30,074 nt of DNA, from contig NW_014577130.1 in NCBI RefSeq assembly GCF_000485595.1, forward strand, positions 513,025 to 543,098, written 5' to 3'. The notes beneath the pieces were generated by a model. It did no database searches, was not told the DNA's origin, and worked only from the letters and a program-made list of their open reading frames with translations. Position numbers and translations under genes: made by a program. Positions 21,991 to 30,074 of the stretch are shown piece by piece (position 1 is the stretch's first letter; each line of letters opens with the position of its first letter). Source of the DNA: Priapulus caudatus. Its lineage: Eukaryota; Priapulida; Priapulimorpha; Priapulimorphida; Priapulidae.

Positions 21991-22125
21991 CTGCACCGAT
22001 CGGCTTTCCATTCTTCATCCAGTTGAAGACGGGGGTCGGGTTTCCATTGGCGCGGCAGAAGAAACTGGCGATGCCTCCGGCGACGCCAGTCTGGTCGAGC
22101 GGCCTCTCTGTGAAGCTCGGCGCAT
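21991..22125 (-). CDS. Ig-domain exon of a LAR-type receptor tyrosine phosphatase (partial)
   Basis: Acceptor CTTCTCCCGTTGCAG is followed by a 135-bp exon and the donor GTAGGT, with phase 1 at both ends. It reads APSFTERPLDQTGVAGGIAS, then FFCRANGNPTPVFNWMKN, then GKPIGA. The first Ig Cys (FFC) and the core Trp (NW) are in place, and the second Cys should be in a later exon. P-x-F-x-x-x-P-x-D-Q-x-G-V-x-G-G-x-A-S-F-x-C and N-P-x-P...W-x-K-x-G-K match the first Ig domain of LAR/PTPRF/PTPRD-type proteins as I remember them. Those proteins are neuronal and epithelial adhesion receptors whose Ig1-3 domains bind proteoglycans. No other exon of the gene was found, so its introns must be long. Another Ig superfamily protein is possible, but the DQTGVxGG motif favours LAR. 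Domain confidence exceeds gene confidence. The open frame continues upstream past the acceptor, but that part has no Ig likeness. Confidence 0.78.
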
Positions 22126-22425
22126 CTGCAACGGGAGAAGCTACGATGAGGAAAGCCGCTCCGAGAGAGAAAGAAGAAGCGCGAACGACGAGGGAGGGAC
22201 ATGGAACCCTCCGCCGCGAACGACGCAGAGCGCGGAACATTGCGAGGAACACACGCGTGCGGTGAACCGCGGGAGTGACGACGCGGTTTCTCAGTTGTCT
22301 GCCATGGCTTCTCCAATTTCCTTTGCTAGATTGCAAGAATTGCTAGATGTATAGATAGAAACCCCTCCGACGTTCACAGGCGTGGCTGCACTCCTGTGAG
22401 AATCGCTGCAGCCACACCGCCGCCG
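22126..22425. other. Intronic sequence upstream of the Ig exon
   Basis: Arg/Glu-rich frames on both strands (for example 21,896-22,354, +) are open but overlap the Ig exon in antisense and show no domain. I assign no gene. Confidence 0.45.
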
Positions 22426-22660
22426 ATATAACAGTCACACCCTCCTTCCCTCTTTTAAAACAGTCCCGTCACAGTCATAGTCCCTCCCGCGTAACAGTCA
22501 TAGCCCTTCCTCCGTCACAGCCAGTCCCTTCCCAGTCACAGTCATAGCCCCGCCAGCGTCACAGTCACACCCTCCTTTCCTCTTAACAGTCACAGACCCT
22601 CCTCCGTCACATTCACCGCCCTTCCCTCGTCACAGTCGCAGCCCCTCTAGCGTAACCCGT
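22426..22660. repeat. CAGTCACAGTCATAGCCCCTCC degenerate minisatellite
   Basis: The core CACAGTCA(C/T)A(G/C)(C/T)CC is repeated about ten times with variable C/T-rich spacers, giving units of roughly 20-30 bp. The following 300 bp (22,661-22,962) shows no gene. Confidence 0.8.
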
Positions 22661-22962
22661 CGTGTCCCACCCCCCTAATAACGGCTTCTCCGTGGCCTAG
22701 TACCACCTGCGTCGCCATCTTCGCTCCTGTAATAAATAACTTGTTACGACATTGCGTGGTTCGTTCATTCGCCCGAGCAGGGTGGCGGCACGGGAGAGGA
22801 GGTGTGCCCCCGGGGGGAGGGGGAGGGGAGGGTGCTGCGTGATGCGGCCACGCCCCGTGAAGGCAGCTAGCTGTCAGTTGCGCACCCCTTCACCACCTAT
22901 ATCAGAGTTCATGGGACGGTTCAGAGATCATAGTCGCGCTGTTAGTGTGTCCATTACGGAGC

Positions 22963-22978
22963 ATATATATATATATAT

Positions 22979-23009
<31 letters not shown>

Positions 23010-23013
23010 TATA
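22963..23013. repeat. (TA)n then (TTTA)n microsatellite
   Basis: (AT)n at 22,963-22,977 grades into eight TTTA units and a short TATA run. Confidence 0.95.
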
Positions 23014-23835
23014 TGGATCTGTAGGCACGCATGGTAGGCAAATTATATCTCCAAGATGCAACCGGACCAATGGAGCCAAACAACCATTACTCAATCATTG
23101 TCAGCGAAACGAACTGTGGGTCGCGTGCCGCAAGCGGGACCGCCTCCCTCCCCTCCCCCTACCGCGGCCTACCTCCTCACCCCTGCCGCCCCCACGGTCA
23201 TCTGCAGCTCGCCCATACTTACACGACAGATATTTGACATATTTGTATCCGCGCCCGCCACCGCCCGCGTGAGACGAACTATTTTTCCTGCCTGAAAGCA
23301 ACGGATGGTCACGTGGTTAGACGAGGCGCGTCCGGGAGGACGTACGACGGAGCCACACAGAGACCGTACAACTACAGAGACGTGTCAAGCAGCGGCCATC
23401 TTGGAAACACACGCGTGACACCAGCGAACGCGGTGGTTGAAGGCGTATGGTGTTTGTATTTACGTAAGTAAGCGCGGTTTAAGCGTTGCCGCAGAGAACA
23501 AGGATGAGGGGTTTTCGTAGAGAGGCGGTTCACAGAGGTAGAGACGTCTCTGTGTTATAAGGTCTCTGGAGGCCGATTTAAGAACGGGGTCGCATTCATC
23601 CTCTGCCCACGTGTGGGGGGAGCCGGCCAGGCATCAGCTTTCCGGCTTCCTAAGCTTCCCAGCTCACCTTCCTCTCGTATCACGCCCCCGGCTGAGCGTA
23701 TTAAGTGGAGATGGGCGGATTCGCTGTGTGCTAGAAGTGTACGTGGTCGCTATGAACAACACGACGAGCGAATGTTTAACGACGGTGTTGGCGGGTGTTA
23801 GCCGGCCCGAGATATCACTGTCAGATAGACTGACA
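23014..23835. other. Non-coding, no gene recognised
   Basis: GC-moderate sequence with Pro/Arg-rich open frames on both strands. No domain, no convincing exon, and only short repeats (for example CAGAGACGTCTCTG palindrome-like at 23,533-23,555). Confidence 0.4.
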
Positions 23836-23839
23836 TCGT

Positions 23840-23990
23840 CGCATCATTCATCATGACTTCATCACGACTACATCATGACTACATCATAACATCATGACTG
23901 CATCATGACTCTATCATGACTGCATCATGACTCTATCATGACTGCATCATGACTCTATCATGATGGAATCATGACTTCATTATGACTTAA
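23840..23990. repeat. CATCATGACT minisatellite
   Basis: Units of 10-11 bp (CATCATGACT, CTATCATGACT, TGCATCATGACT). The alternation of TGCATCATGAC with TCTATCATGAC makes a 22-bp higher unit, three times at 23,899-23,960. Confidence 0.92.
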
Positions 23991-24126
23991 CCATTGATGT
24001 AGTACGGGAACGTGACACGAGGGGGAAGCAGCGTCGGGCACCATGTCCTCTACCGAAATCCATGCCGATTACTCTCGGCTCTCGGCTCAACTCTCCGGCA
24101 GGTCTAGATCTCTCTCCGTGTATGCT

Positions 24127-24140
24127 GTCACCATGGCAAC
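24127..24140. promoter_or_regulatory. Perfect RFX X-box-like 14-mer
   Basis: GTCACCATGGCAAC fits the RFX consensus RYYNYYATRRNRAC at every position and is close to a full palindrome. It lies in the host-type segment upstream (with respect to the - strand) of the Ig exon. One 14-mer can occur by chance, and binding is not shown. Confidence 0.3.
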
Positions 24141-24309
24141 ACGCGCAGCTTCCTCTAGCATCTTCCGCGAGAGGACGTTAAGCGTTTCAAAAATTGCAAA
24201 CCCATATTGCAAACATTTTTACCCTCACAAAACACGTGCGCACGCCACGAGCGCCCTCTACAGACCCCTCCCGAGAGACGGGCGCCCCCTACGACCCAAC
24301 CCATCTGAC

Positions 24310-24400
24310 GAGACCCGGACATTCCTAGGCAGAATTAGGGGGGGGGGAGGCAAGACGGGTTTCCTAGGCAGAATTAGGGGGGCAAGACGGGTGCCCCGCA
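24310..24400. repeat. Tandem duplication CCTAGGCAGAATTAGGGGGG
   Basis: A unit of about 38-42 bp, (T)TCCTAGGCAGAATTAGGGGG then (G)GCAAGACGGGT, is present twice (24,321 and 24,361), with different G-run lengths. Confidence 0.9.
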
Positions 24401-24439
24401 TCTTACCCACGATCTCGGCGATCGTGACATTGACCGTCT

Positions 24440-24556
24440 CTAGATCTGTCATCGTCATCACCGCCATCGTCATCATTGCCGCCATCGTCGTCATCATCAT
24501 CGCCATCGCCATCATCGCCGCCATCGTCATCATCATCATCATAGTCATCGGCTGCA
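24440..24556. repeat. ATC/GCC trinucleotide tract
   Basis: (ATC)n interleaved with GCC and GTC triplets. Frames give Ile/Val/Ala- or Met/Ala-rich peptides, here judged artefacts. Beyond it (24,557-24,990) I see no gene. Confidence 0.9.
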
Positions 24557-24994
24557 TCGTTAGAAAGATTTTGCAGATCAGTTTCGCAGTTTTCCGTCTT
24601 GATAGGAGGTGGGCGGGTGTGATGAGTAGGCGGGGTGGGTGGGGTTAGGGCAGTAATTGCCGCTCGCTATTATTCTTCCTTGTGTTTGTTTCCACTAGCG
24701 TCTCTCGCTTTTATAGACGACCGTGACAGTGCGCACCTTCGATACCTGTGTTATCGATTACCTGTGTTTCGATACGAAATAAAATGTTTCCGAGTACGTA
24801 GCCGCGCAGGCGGGGAGTTGAGCCGAGAGAGAGAGAGACAGCTGGCTGGCTCGCTGTTTTGGAGCGCCAGTCAGTAGTAGCGTAGGCAGAGAATGAACGC
24901 AATCAGAACAACGTCAGCTTACATTACATACAACAGTGCAACATAACAGAGCTGGTCAATACATACTGCTAACGTACGCGCCATAACATATATA

Positions 24995-25200
24995 TCTGCC
25001 CCATGCTGTCTGCCCTACACTTTCTGCCCATGCTCTCTGCTCCATGCTATCTATCCCACACTGTCTGCCCAACGCTCTCTGCCCCATGCTGTCTGCCCTA
25101 CGCCCCATGCTATCTGCCCTACACTTTCTGCCCACGCTCTCTACCCCATACTGTCTCCCCCACACTCTCTACCCGACGCTCTCTGCCCACGCTGTATACA
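24995..25200. repeat. Minisatellite CTGYCCCAYGCTNTCTG, copy 2
   Basis: The same 16-17-bp unit family as at 14,180-14,396. After position 24,995 it matches 14,279 onward for about 105 bp with two mismatches, then adds one unit. Upstream flanks differ completely. Confidence 0.93.
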
Positions 25201-25384
25201 GTCGCTGTATACGCTATTGGCTATATGCATCATGGCGTGTTGACCGATGATAATATGACTTTCAGCGCGACGCGACGGTAATAGGAAATATTTAATATAT
25301 ATAGGATTCCACGCCAAACATCGCACGCGAGTCACGCTCTCTTACGTCTCATTTACATGCCTCGAAAAATTCGCCACCGAAACC

Positions 25385-25386
<2 letters not shown>

Positions 25387-25429
<43 letters not shown>

Positions 25430-25437
25430 CATACATA
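25387..25437. repeat. (TA)n then (CATA)n microsatellite
   Basis: About 38 bp of TA followed by three CATA units. Confidence 0.95.
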
Positions 25438-25702
25438 ACAGGACTTCCTGCCATGTTATACGTAGTCGTATCTATTCGCGCGATGGAATAAATTAGAAAA
25501 TAACAACGTCTCCGCGAGATGAAATTCGTGCGTCTGCGTGCGTGCGCGCAGGTGGGTGGAACTGCGCTAATGGTCTCAAAAAACGCGCGCCGCTGCCGGA
25601 ATATATGAATTTAATGCTCGATAGATAATAAAGACGGAAACGAGCGGATCACGCCTAGACTGACTGCACACGTCCCTGTAGCTAAGCTCCCACCGATCCG
25701 CA

Positions 25703-25745
<43 letters not shown>

Positions 25746-25746
25746 C
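25703..25746. repeat. (ACGC)n microsatellite at the edge of the second transposon island
   Basis: Eleven ACGC units. To the right the sequence turns AT-rich at once, so this marks the border between host-type DNA and the 5' part of the transposase. Confidence 0.95.
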
Positions 25747-25907
25747 AATTCCCAATATGAAAATCGATTGCTGAACTTGAAATCTGATTGCTGAGGGGCA
25801 AAAAATTAATCGAGAAATCATGAAGCGACAGCCTTCTATCATCAATGTTGCCAGAAATCATTACCTAACAAAGTATAATTACAACATGGGTTACATAACA
25901 TTCTTAC

Positions 25908-25945
25908 CCATGCGATAGGTTGTCATGCTCCATACATTTGTTTTT
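25908..25945 (-). pseudogene. Candidate 38-bp transposase mini-exon
   Basis: CAG precedes and GTAAGA follows this 38-bp stretch on the - strand. Taken in the exon-1 phase it reads KKQMYGA, TGA, QPIAW. In the family, exon 1 is followed by a Lys-rich link into an A/R-W-H-P motif, so KKQ...AW fits loosely, and TGA could be a mutated CGA. The exit phase (0) does not match exon 2, so either a further micro-exon is missing or the call is wrong. Confidence 0.25.
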
Positions 25946-26214
25946 CTGCCAGTGACTGAAAATGAAAGAAGATAATCATCTTAAGAAAAAAAGTGTTTTA
26001 GTTCCATGTCCATGTGGATTGAAAACATGAAATTACAGCTAATAATATTTTAAAATGATTAATATCTGCTAGTTATATGATCACTGGATTTAATCTAAAA
26101 TTTTCATAATTTTTTAAAATATTAAATTAAGCTTCTAGGATTGCAGTATGATGATAACAGGCAGTGCAATGTTAACTTTTCACATGACAATTTATATGTT
26201 AACAGATAGCTTAC

Positions 26215-27472
26215 TGTTTTGAGCTTGGTCGAACAGGAACTCCTTGCGGCTACTGTCTGCATCCCATGTTTTTCGGAGCGAGTCTGCGACAAGTTTGCCA
26301 GCACTAGCCTCTGCTTCCCTGTAGATGTTTTCCAATTCCTCGTGGTGATTTTGGTTGATGACAGAAACAGCTTTTGCAATGTCCACATTCTGTAAGTCAT
26401 CTACTGCAATTTTCATTGTACGAAGTCGTTTTTGCATTTTCTTAATTTTTCGCCTCAGGTGAGTGGCTCTAGCAATGGCTTTACGGCCTCGGACAGTTTT
26501 GCTCTTAGGGCTCATGAACTTCAGTGGATGGTGTGATGACGGATGCACTCGTGCTGATCTAATGTCCTTTCCCTCGTCTTTTTTTTTTTGCATTCTCTGG
26601 ACGTCACTGTAGGCTTTTTTACAGTTTGAGCACCACTCATGCCACTGTTGTGGTTCTCCAGGTCTGGCTTTTCTCTGACGTTTGTAGATAACGGAGCACC
26701 TTTTACTTGAGTATCTCTCCGTAGGTGGGGTAGCAGGCTCAATCTGTTTTGTCTCATACTTTAAGGTTGCATACAGCGTTGGAGGTACACCATGACACGG
26801 TACATATGGTGATTGCAGCAACTGGACTGTGTCAAGGAGTGCTTGCTCATCTAGTCTACCATTGACAAGAACTGGTGCTGACTCCCACTTCTGATCAAAT
26901 ATAGAAACGTCGCACATACCATCGCCATCGTTACTGGTATTTATCGTCAGCTTTGTAGAATACACGGGTAATCCTTCTGTAGTGGTGACATCAGCAACTT
27001 CTCGTGTTATTTCAAGCCAGACAATGCCAGTTGTGTCCGTAACAGTCAGGACACGAACAGGGATTGCTGACAAAGTTGATGACACTAGTTGATGAATGGT
27101 CGTCGCATCTAGAAATTCCTTTGTTGCTACATCTGCCTTTTGTTTCGCTGCTAGGCGTGGTGATTGCCGCTGGATTCTACTTCTAGATGTCTTAATAGGA
27201 GTCAACCTTGGCAGTGGTCTTTCAGTTGCTGCAACACTGGTACCTGCTTGTGGGAAGAGCTCCTTCTTTGCTGAATAATCAGCTGCACCTTTCGCTGCTA
27301 GGCGTGGTGATTGCCGCTGGATTGTAGACGCCTTGATCGGCGTCAACCTTGGCAATGGTCGTTCAGTTCCTGCAACACTGGTACCTGCTTGCTGGAAGAG
27401 CTCCTTCTTTGCTGAAGAATCAGCTGCACCTTTCGCTGCTAGGCGTGGTGATTGCCGATTCATTTTTGGCAT
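26215..27472 (-). CDS. Transposase exon 1 (N-terminal, 419 codons)
   Basis: The start is the first ATG (27,472) after an in-frame TAA, reading MPKMNRQSPRLAAKG. The exon ends ...KEFLFDQAQNS at GTAAGC, phase 1, compatible with exon 2 at 20,601. Residues 1 to about 130 hold three RQSPRLAAK motifs spaced 47 and 49 codons apart (DNA periods 141 and 147 bp), the first two followed by near-identical AGTSVA.TERPLPRLTPIK linkers. Residues about 255-290 carry a Cys patch (RCSVIY...WCSNC), the likely zinc site of the family. From about 325 a basic region (HLRRKIKKMQKRLRTMK) resembles the coiled coil of P-like transposases. I see no THAP finger; it may lie in an unseen upstream exon or be absent. The exon is free of stops, unlike exon 2. 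A short frame just upstream (MVDSLLKKLSPEITTSAAQ, 5' of 27,540) is out of frame. Confidence 0.75.
27143..27457 (-). repeat. In-frame coding repeat, SPRLAAK module
   Basis: The + strand block TTTCGCTGCTAGGCGTGGTG begins at 27,143, 27,290 and 27,431. Periods are multiples of three (147 and 141), so the repeat has grown without breaking the frame. The unit is basic and rich in Pro and Ser. Confidence 0.9.
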
Positions 27473-28003
27473 TGAATGTTCAAATTTGCGCAGCACTAGT
27501 CGTTATTTCAGGGGAGAGCTTCTTTAGTAAAGAATCCACCATACCTATCAAAATAGAAGAATAACGTTAATACATAAAAGGTGACAATGTATTTGAATAC
27601 GAGCCCGTAGGTTACTGCTGTAACTGCACGGGGGTCAAACAAATAAGATATTGGTCCACTGCATATGTCCGGCCATTCCCGAGCAATCACTAAACACCTT
27701 GTACATGTTTCTGTGAGCCAGCTTGATTTCAATGCCAGTTGAGCTCAGTCTTGCTTTTTGCTTTTGTCATGTGTCATTAGCCAAGTAATTTAATTTCTTC
27801 TTTTTGACTAGACCACATGGTATATTGATGTTTCCCTAATTTAAATTTCCCATTGAATGCGGTTCCCCGTTAAATAATTCTGAATGTGGAGAGCTGCCTA
27901 ATCCTAGTTTGGTTATTAGGTAGTAAAACTCTAGCAGCAGCTAGGCAAATAACACATGTAGATTAACTATAGCCTGGTCATGTGTTAACATTCATCCGAC
28001 AGG
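27473..28003. other. 5' flank of the transposase
   Basis: AT-rich sequence with no clear THAP-type (C2CH) exon. The open frame 27,508-27,732 (-) encodes a partly hydrophobic peptide with no family likeness. Confidence 0.45.
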
Positions 28004-28195
28004 AACACGAGGGGAATCAGCATAGACAAAAGTTACTCGTGGCCAATCCCTGAGCTGTTTCCTCTCGTGTGCGGGCAACTTTGTGTGAGGAAAAAGTCAT
28101 TCGCGCCGTTGAGGCAAATATACAACGTGTTTGATATTTTTGGTTACTCGTGGCGAAAATCTCACCGTGTGCAGTGAACTGAGCTGTTTCCCCAC
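28004..28195. repeat. Possible subterminal repeats of the transposon
   Basis: GTTACTCGTGGC and TGAGCTGTTTCC occur as a pair twice in direct order (28,032-28,063 and 28,143-28,190). ACACGAGGGGAATCAG (28,005-28,020) is an imperfect reverse complement of CTGTTTCCTCTCGTGT (28,055-28,070). Clusters like this are common at transposon ends, but I could not find the matching left end. Confidence 0.5.
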
Positions 28196-28289
28196 TTAGA
28201 CTGGTCCGCGCTCGACAGTTCGTATATAGAACAATATGTTTTGGCATATGTGCCAAGCTAATATAGGGTGCTACACTAGGCTTGGGCCC

Positions 28290-28625
28290 AATGTACATTA
28301 TGCCTGTACATGTACATTTTACATGTACATTATGCCGGTACATGTACATTTTACATGTACATTAAGCCTGTACATGTACATTATACATGTACATTATGCC
28401 TGTACATGTATATTTTACATGTACATTATGCCTGTACATGTATATTATGCATGTACATTATGCCTGTACATGTACATTTTACATGTACATTATGCTTGTA
28501 CATGTACATTTTACATGTATATTATGCCTGTACATGTACATTTTACATGTACATTATGCCTGTACATTATGCCTGTACATGTACATTTTACATGTACATT
28601 TTACATGTACATTATACATGCATTA
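28290..28625. repeat. TACATGTACA palindromic minisatellite
   Basis: About ten units of 32 bp, each with the palindrome TACATGTA twice (ATTATGCCTGTACATGTA then CATTTTACATGTA). All + frames stay open with a MYILHVHYACTCTF-type peptide, purely as a result of the repeat. Confidence 0.94.
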
Positions 28626-29160
28626 TTAGCTCTTGTTTATATCTATCTCTTGCCTCCTCTCTCTTTCTCCATGGCCGTAGCTAGCTGGGGGCAAGGGGGT
28701 AGTTGCTCCCCCAAGAGAAATGTAGATTCATTATACGTGGTCAATGGCGGTCACCTTCCCTGAACGCACTTGGCTTTGCCGCCCTCCCTCCGAAAAATGG
28801 GTTAGCTACGCTCTCCTTCTCTCACTCCCCTTCTACGTGTGTCACACTAAATCCCCATCTCGATCCAACGCGCGCATACATAAGCACGCACGCACGCACG
28901 CACGCACACACAGACACAAACCTTCTCTACTCCCCCATTCCATCTCCCCCCTATCTCGCTCTCGCTCACGCGCTCGCTCTTCCCCACCTCTTCTCCATAT
29001 CCTGCCTACGTACACATGACCCTTTGCCCGCAATTTCCGAGCTCCCCCCTAAATGTTTCTGAACTTTCCACTCACATTTTATTCATTTATTATGCATCGC
29101 ATTTTCGATACCCAGTAGACAACTCTAAAAGAGTGTAAACCCGCTTCACTTACCCCCTCC
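28626..29160. other. Non-coding with a short (ACGC)n
   Basis: (CACG)n lies at about 28,885-28,908, followed by a pyrimidine-rich stretch to about 29,010. I see no gene. Confidence 0.5.
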
Positions 29161-29164
29161 CACT

Positions 29165-29169
29165 ACCAC

Positions 29170-29240
<71 letters not shown>

Positions 29241-29349
29241 CAATAGCACAACCACCATCACCATCACCATCTCCATCACCATCACCATCACCGGCACCAG
29301 CAGTAACAACAGTAACAGCAGCAATAGCACAACCACCATCACCACCACC

Positions 29350-29386
<37 letters not shown>

Positions 29387-29510
29387 GCAGCGGCACCACC
29401 AGCAGTAATAGCAGCAACCGCAGCAGCAGTAACAGCAGCAACCGCAGCAGCAGTAACAGCAGCAGCAACAGCAGCAGCAACAGCAGCAGCAAAAGCAGCA
29501 ACAATATTGT
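29165..29510. repeat. GCC/GCA/CAT/ACA trinucleotide array
   Basis: (GCC)n, then (GCA)n, (ACA)n, (CATCAC)n and mixed GCAGCAACA. The - frames give poly-Ala, poly-Leu or poly-Cys. It is the compositional mirror of 10,425-10,745. Confidence 0.9.
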
Positions 29511-29689
29511 GTAGAGATCCATTCATATATTTTACAAAAACCAAAGGACATTAGCGCGCGTCGGTGAAGGGCAGAGAGCCAACAGGGCTGCGGGATGGAG
29601 TGACTCGATTGATTGACTTTTAATGTTACGTGATTTTCTCCACCGGCTTTAAAATTAATTCAAAAATACTACTACACAAAACCCAAGCC

Positions 29690-30074
29690 TATAACAGAAC
29701 GCTGGCGCGCCTACGCCTAAAATTCGGCACATTTAGAGTGAACATACGACTATTTAAAGACCCCCATGGCGGCGCGGATGGAAGGCCAATGCGAACAGAA
29801 CAGCATGCCCATAAGAACATTGCGAGAGGAACATACAGGAACGAACGTCAGACGCAATCGATGCTGTTTTCGTAGGGCTTCATCAATAATGCAATGCGGC
29901 GGCAGCAGCAGCGGCGGCAGAGAGAGGATGCGATAGGCGCGCCTACGCTAAACCGTCCAGCGGGACACGCGCGCGCAACCTCCGACCGGCGTCGCCGTCG
30001 CCGTGGCAACGCCGCTTCCTTATTAACATGCGCATGAATTATGAATCTGGGCGCGGAGTCCCCGGCCGCTACGC
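29690..30074. promoter_or_regulatory. CpG-rich segment at the right edge
   Basis: CpG-dense, particularly from 29,880 onwards, with an X-box-like GTCGCCGTGGCAAC at 29,997-30,010 (one mismatch), a GCGGCGGCAGC tract and ATGCGCATGAAT (an NRF1-like motif). It could be a promoter or 5' leader, perhaps of the - strand host gene, but no transcript evidence is visible and the window ends here. Confidence 0.3.

Noticed and set aside
21896-22354. + strand frame of 152 aa across the Ig exon
   Set aside because: It is antisense to a recognisable Ig exon with good splice sites, and has no domain.
26192-27496. Start of transposase exon 1 at the GTG (27,496)
   Set aside because: Nuclear animal genes start at ATG; the first in-frame ATG is 27,472. 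An upstream exon remains possible.
28236-28763. 175-aa protein with HVHYACTCTF repeats
   Set aside because: Translation of the TACATGTACA minisatellite, open in all + frames.
29146-29544. Poly-Ala/Gly protein on the - strand
   Set aside because: Same reason: a GCC/GCA/CAT triplet array with no unique flanking exon.

Overview
The window is nuclear DNA from an animal, most likely a non-vertebrate metazoan. The evidence is GT-AG introns with consistent phases, one exon that reads as an immunoglobulin domain of a LAR-type receptor tyrosine phosphatase, interstitial TTAGGG-type repeats, and a very high load of micro- and minisatellites. Nothing points to bacteria or to an organelle. The species cannot be told from the sequence.

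Region 1 (about 1-14,400) has no gene I can support. It is a mosaic of tandem repeats: a 28-bp minisatellite at 1-806, TA, ACGC/GTGC, GA/CT, GAA/GAC and GCT/GTT/GGT tracts, a 12-bp GGTCACGTCACA array, a 135-bp higher-order repeat near 13.6-13.9 kb, and a diverged foldback element at 1,458-1,803. A decayed interspersed repeat seems to lie at about 3.7-4.1 kb. Most long open frames here are simple-sequence artefacts.

Region 2 (about 14.45-20.69 kb) is an AT-rich island that belongs to a P-element/THAP9-type DNA transposon. On the + strand is a two-exon gene (14,525-16,470) for a 396-residue accessory protein of unknown function. Facing it on the - strand are five 3' exons (20,601 to 17,144) of a transposase with the RNase H-like motifs of the P superfamily. 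The transposase is dead: it has one frameshift, two stop codons and a D-to-H change at the first catalytic position. A 261-bp MITE-like element carrying telomere-type repeats sits in the intron of the + strand gene.

Region 3 (about 20.69-25.75 kb) again looks like host DNA: GC-richer and full of minisatellites. It holds the only host coding sequence I can support, a 135-bp phase 1/1 Ig exon on the - strand (22,125-21,991). Its minisatellite at 24,995-25,200 shares a near-identical stretch of more than 100 bp with the one at 14.28-14.40 kb.

Region 4 (about 25.75-28.2 kb) is a second AT-rich island. It carries the 5' exon of the same transposase (27,472-26,215; 419 codons), with a duplicated SPRLAAK module, a Cys-rich patch and a basic coiled coil. 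Its end phase fits the 20.6-kb exon, so the two islands look like halves of one element. About 5 kb of host-type DNA with a host exon lies between them, and that is the oddest fact in the window. A TACATGTACA minisatellite, a CAG/CAA/CCG/CAT tract and a CpG-rich end complete the window.

Family assignments rest on motifs recalled from memory; no search was run.
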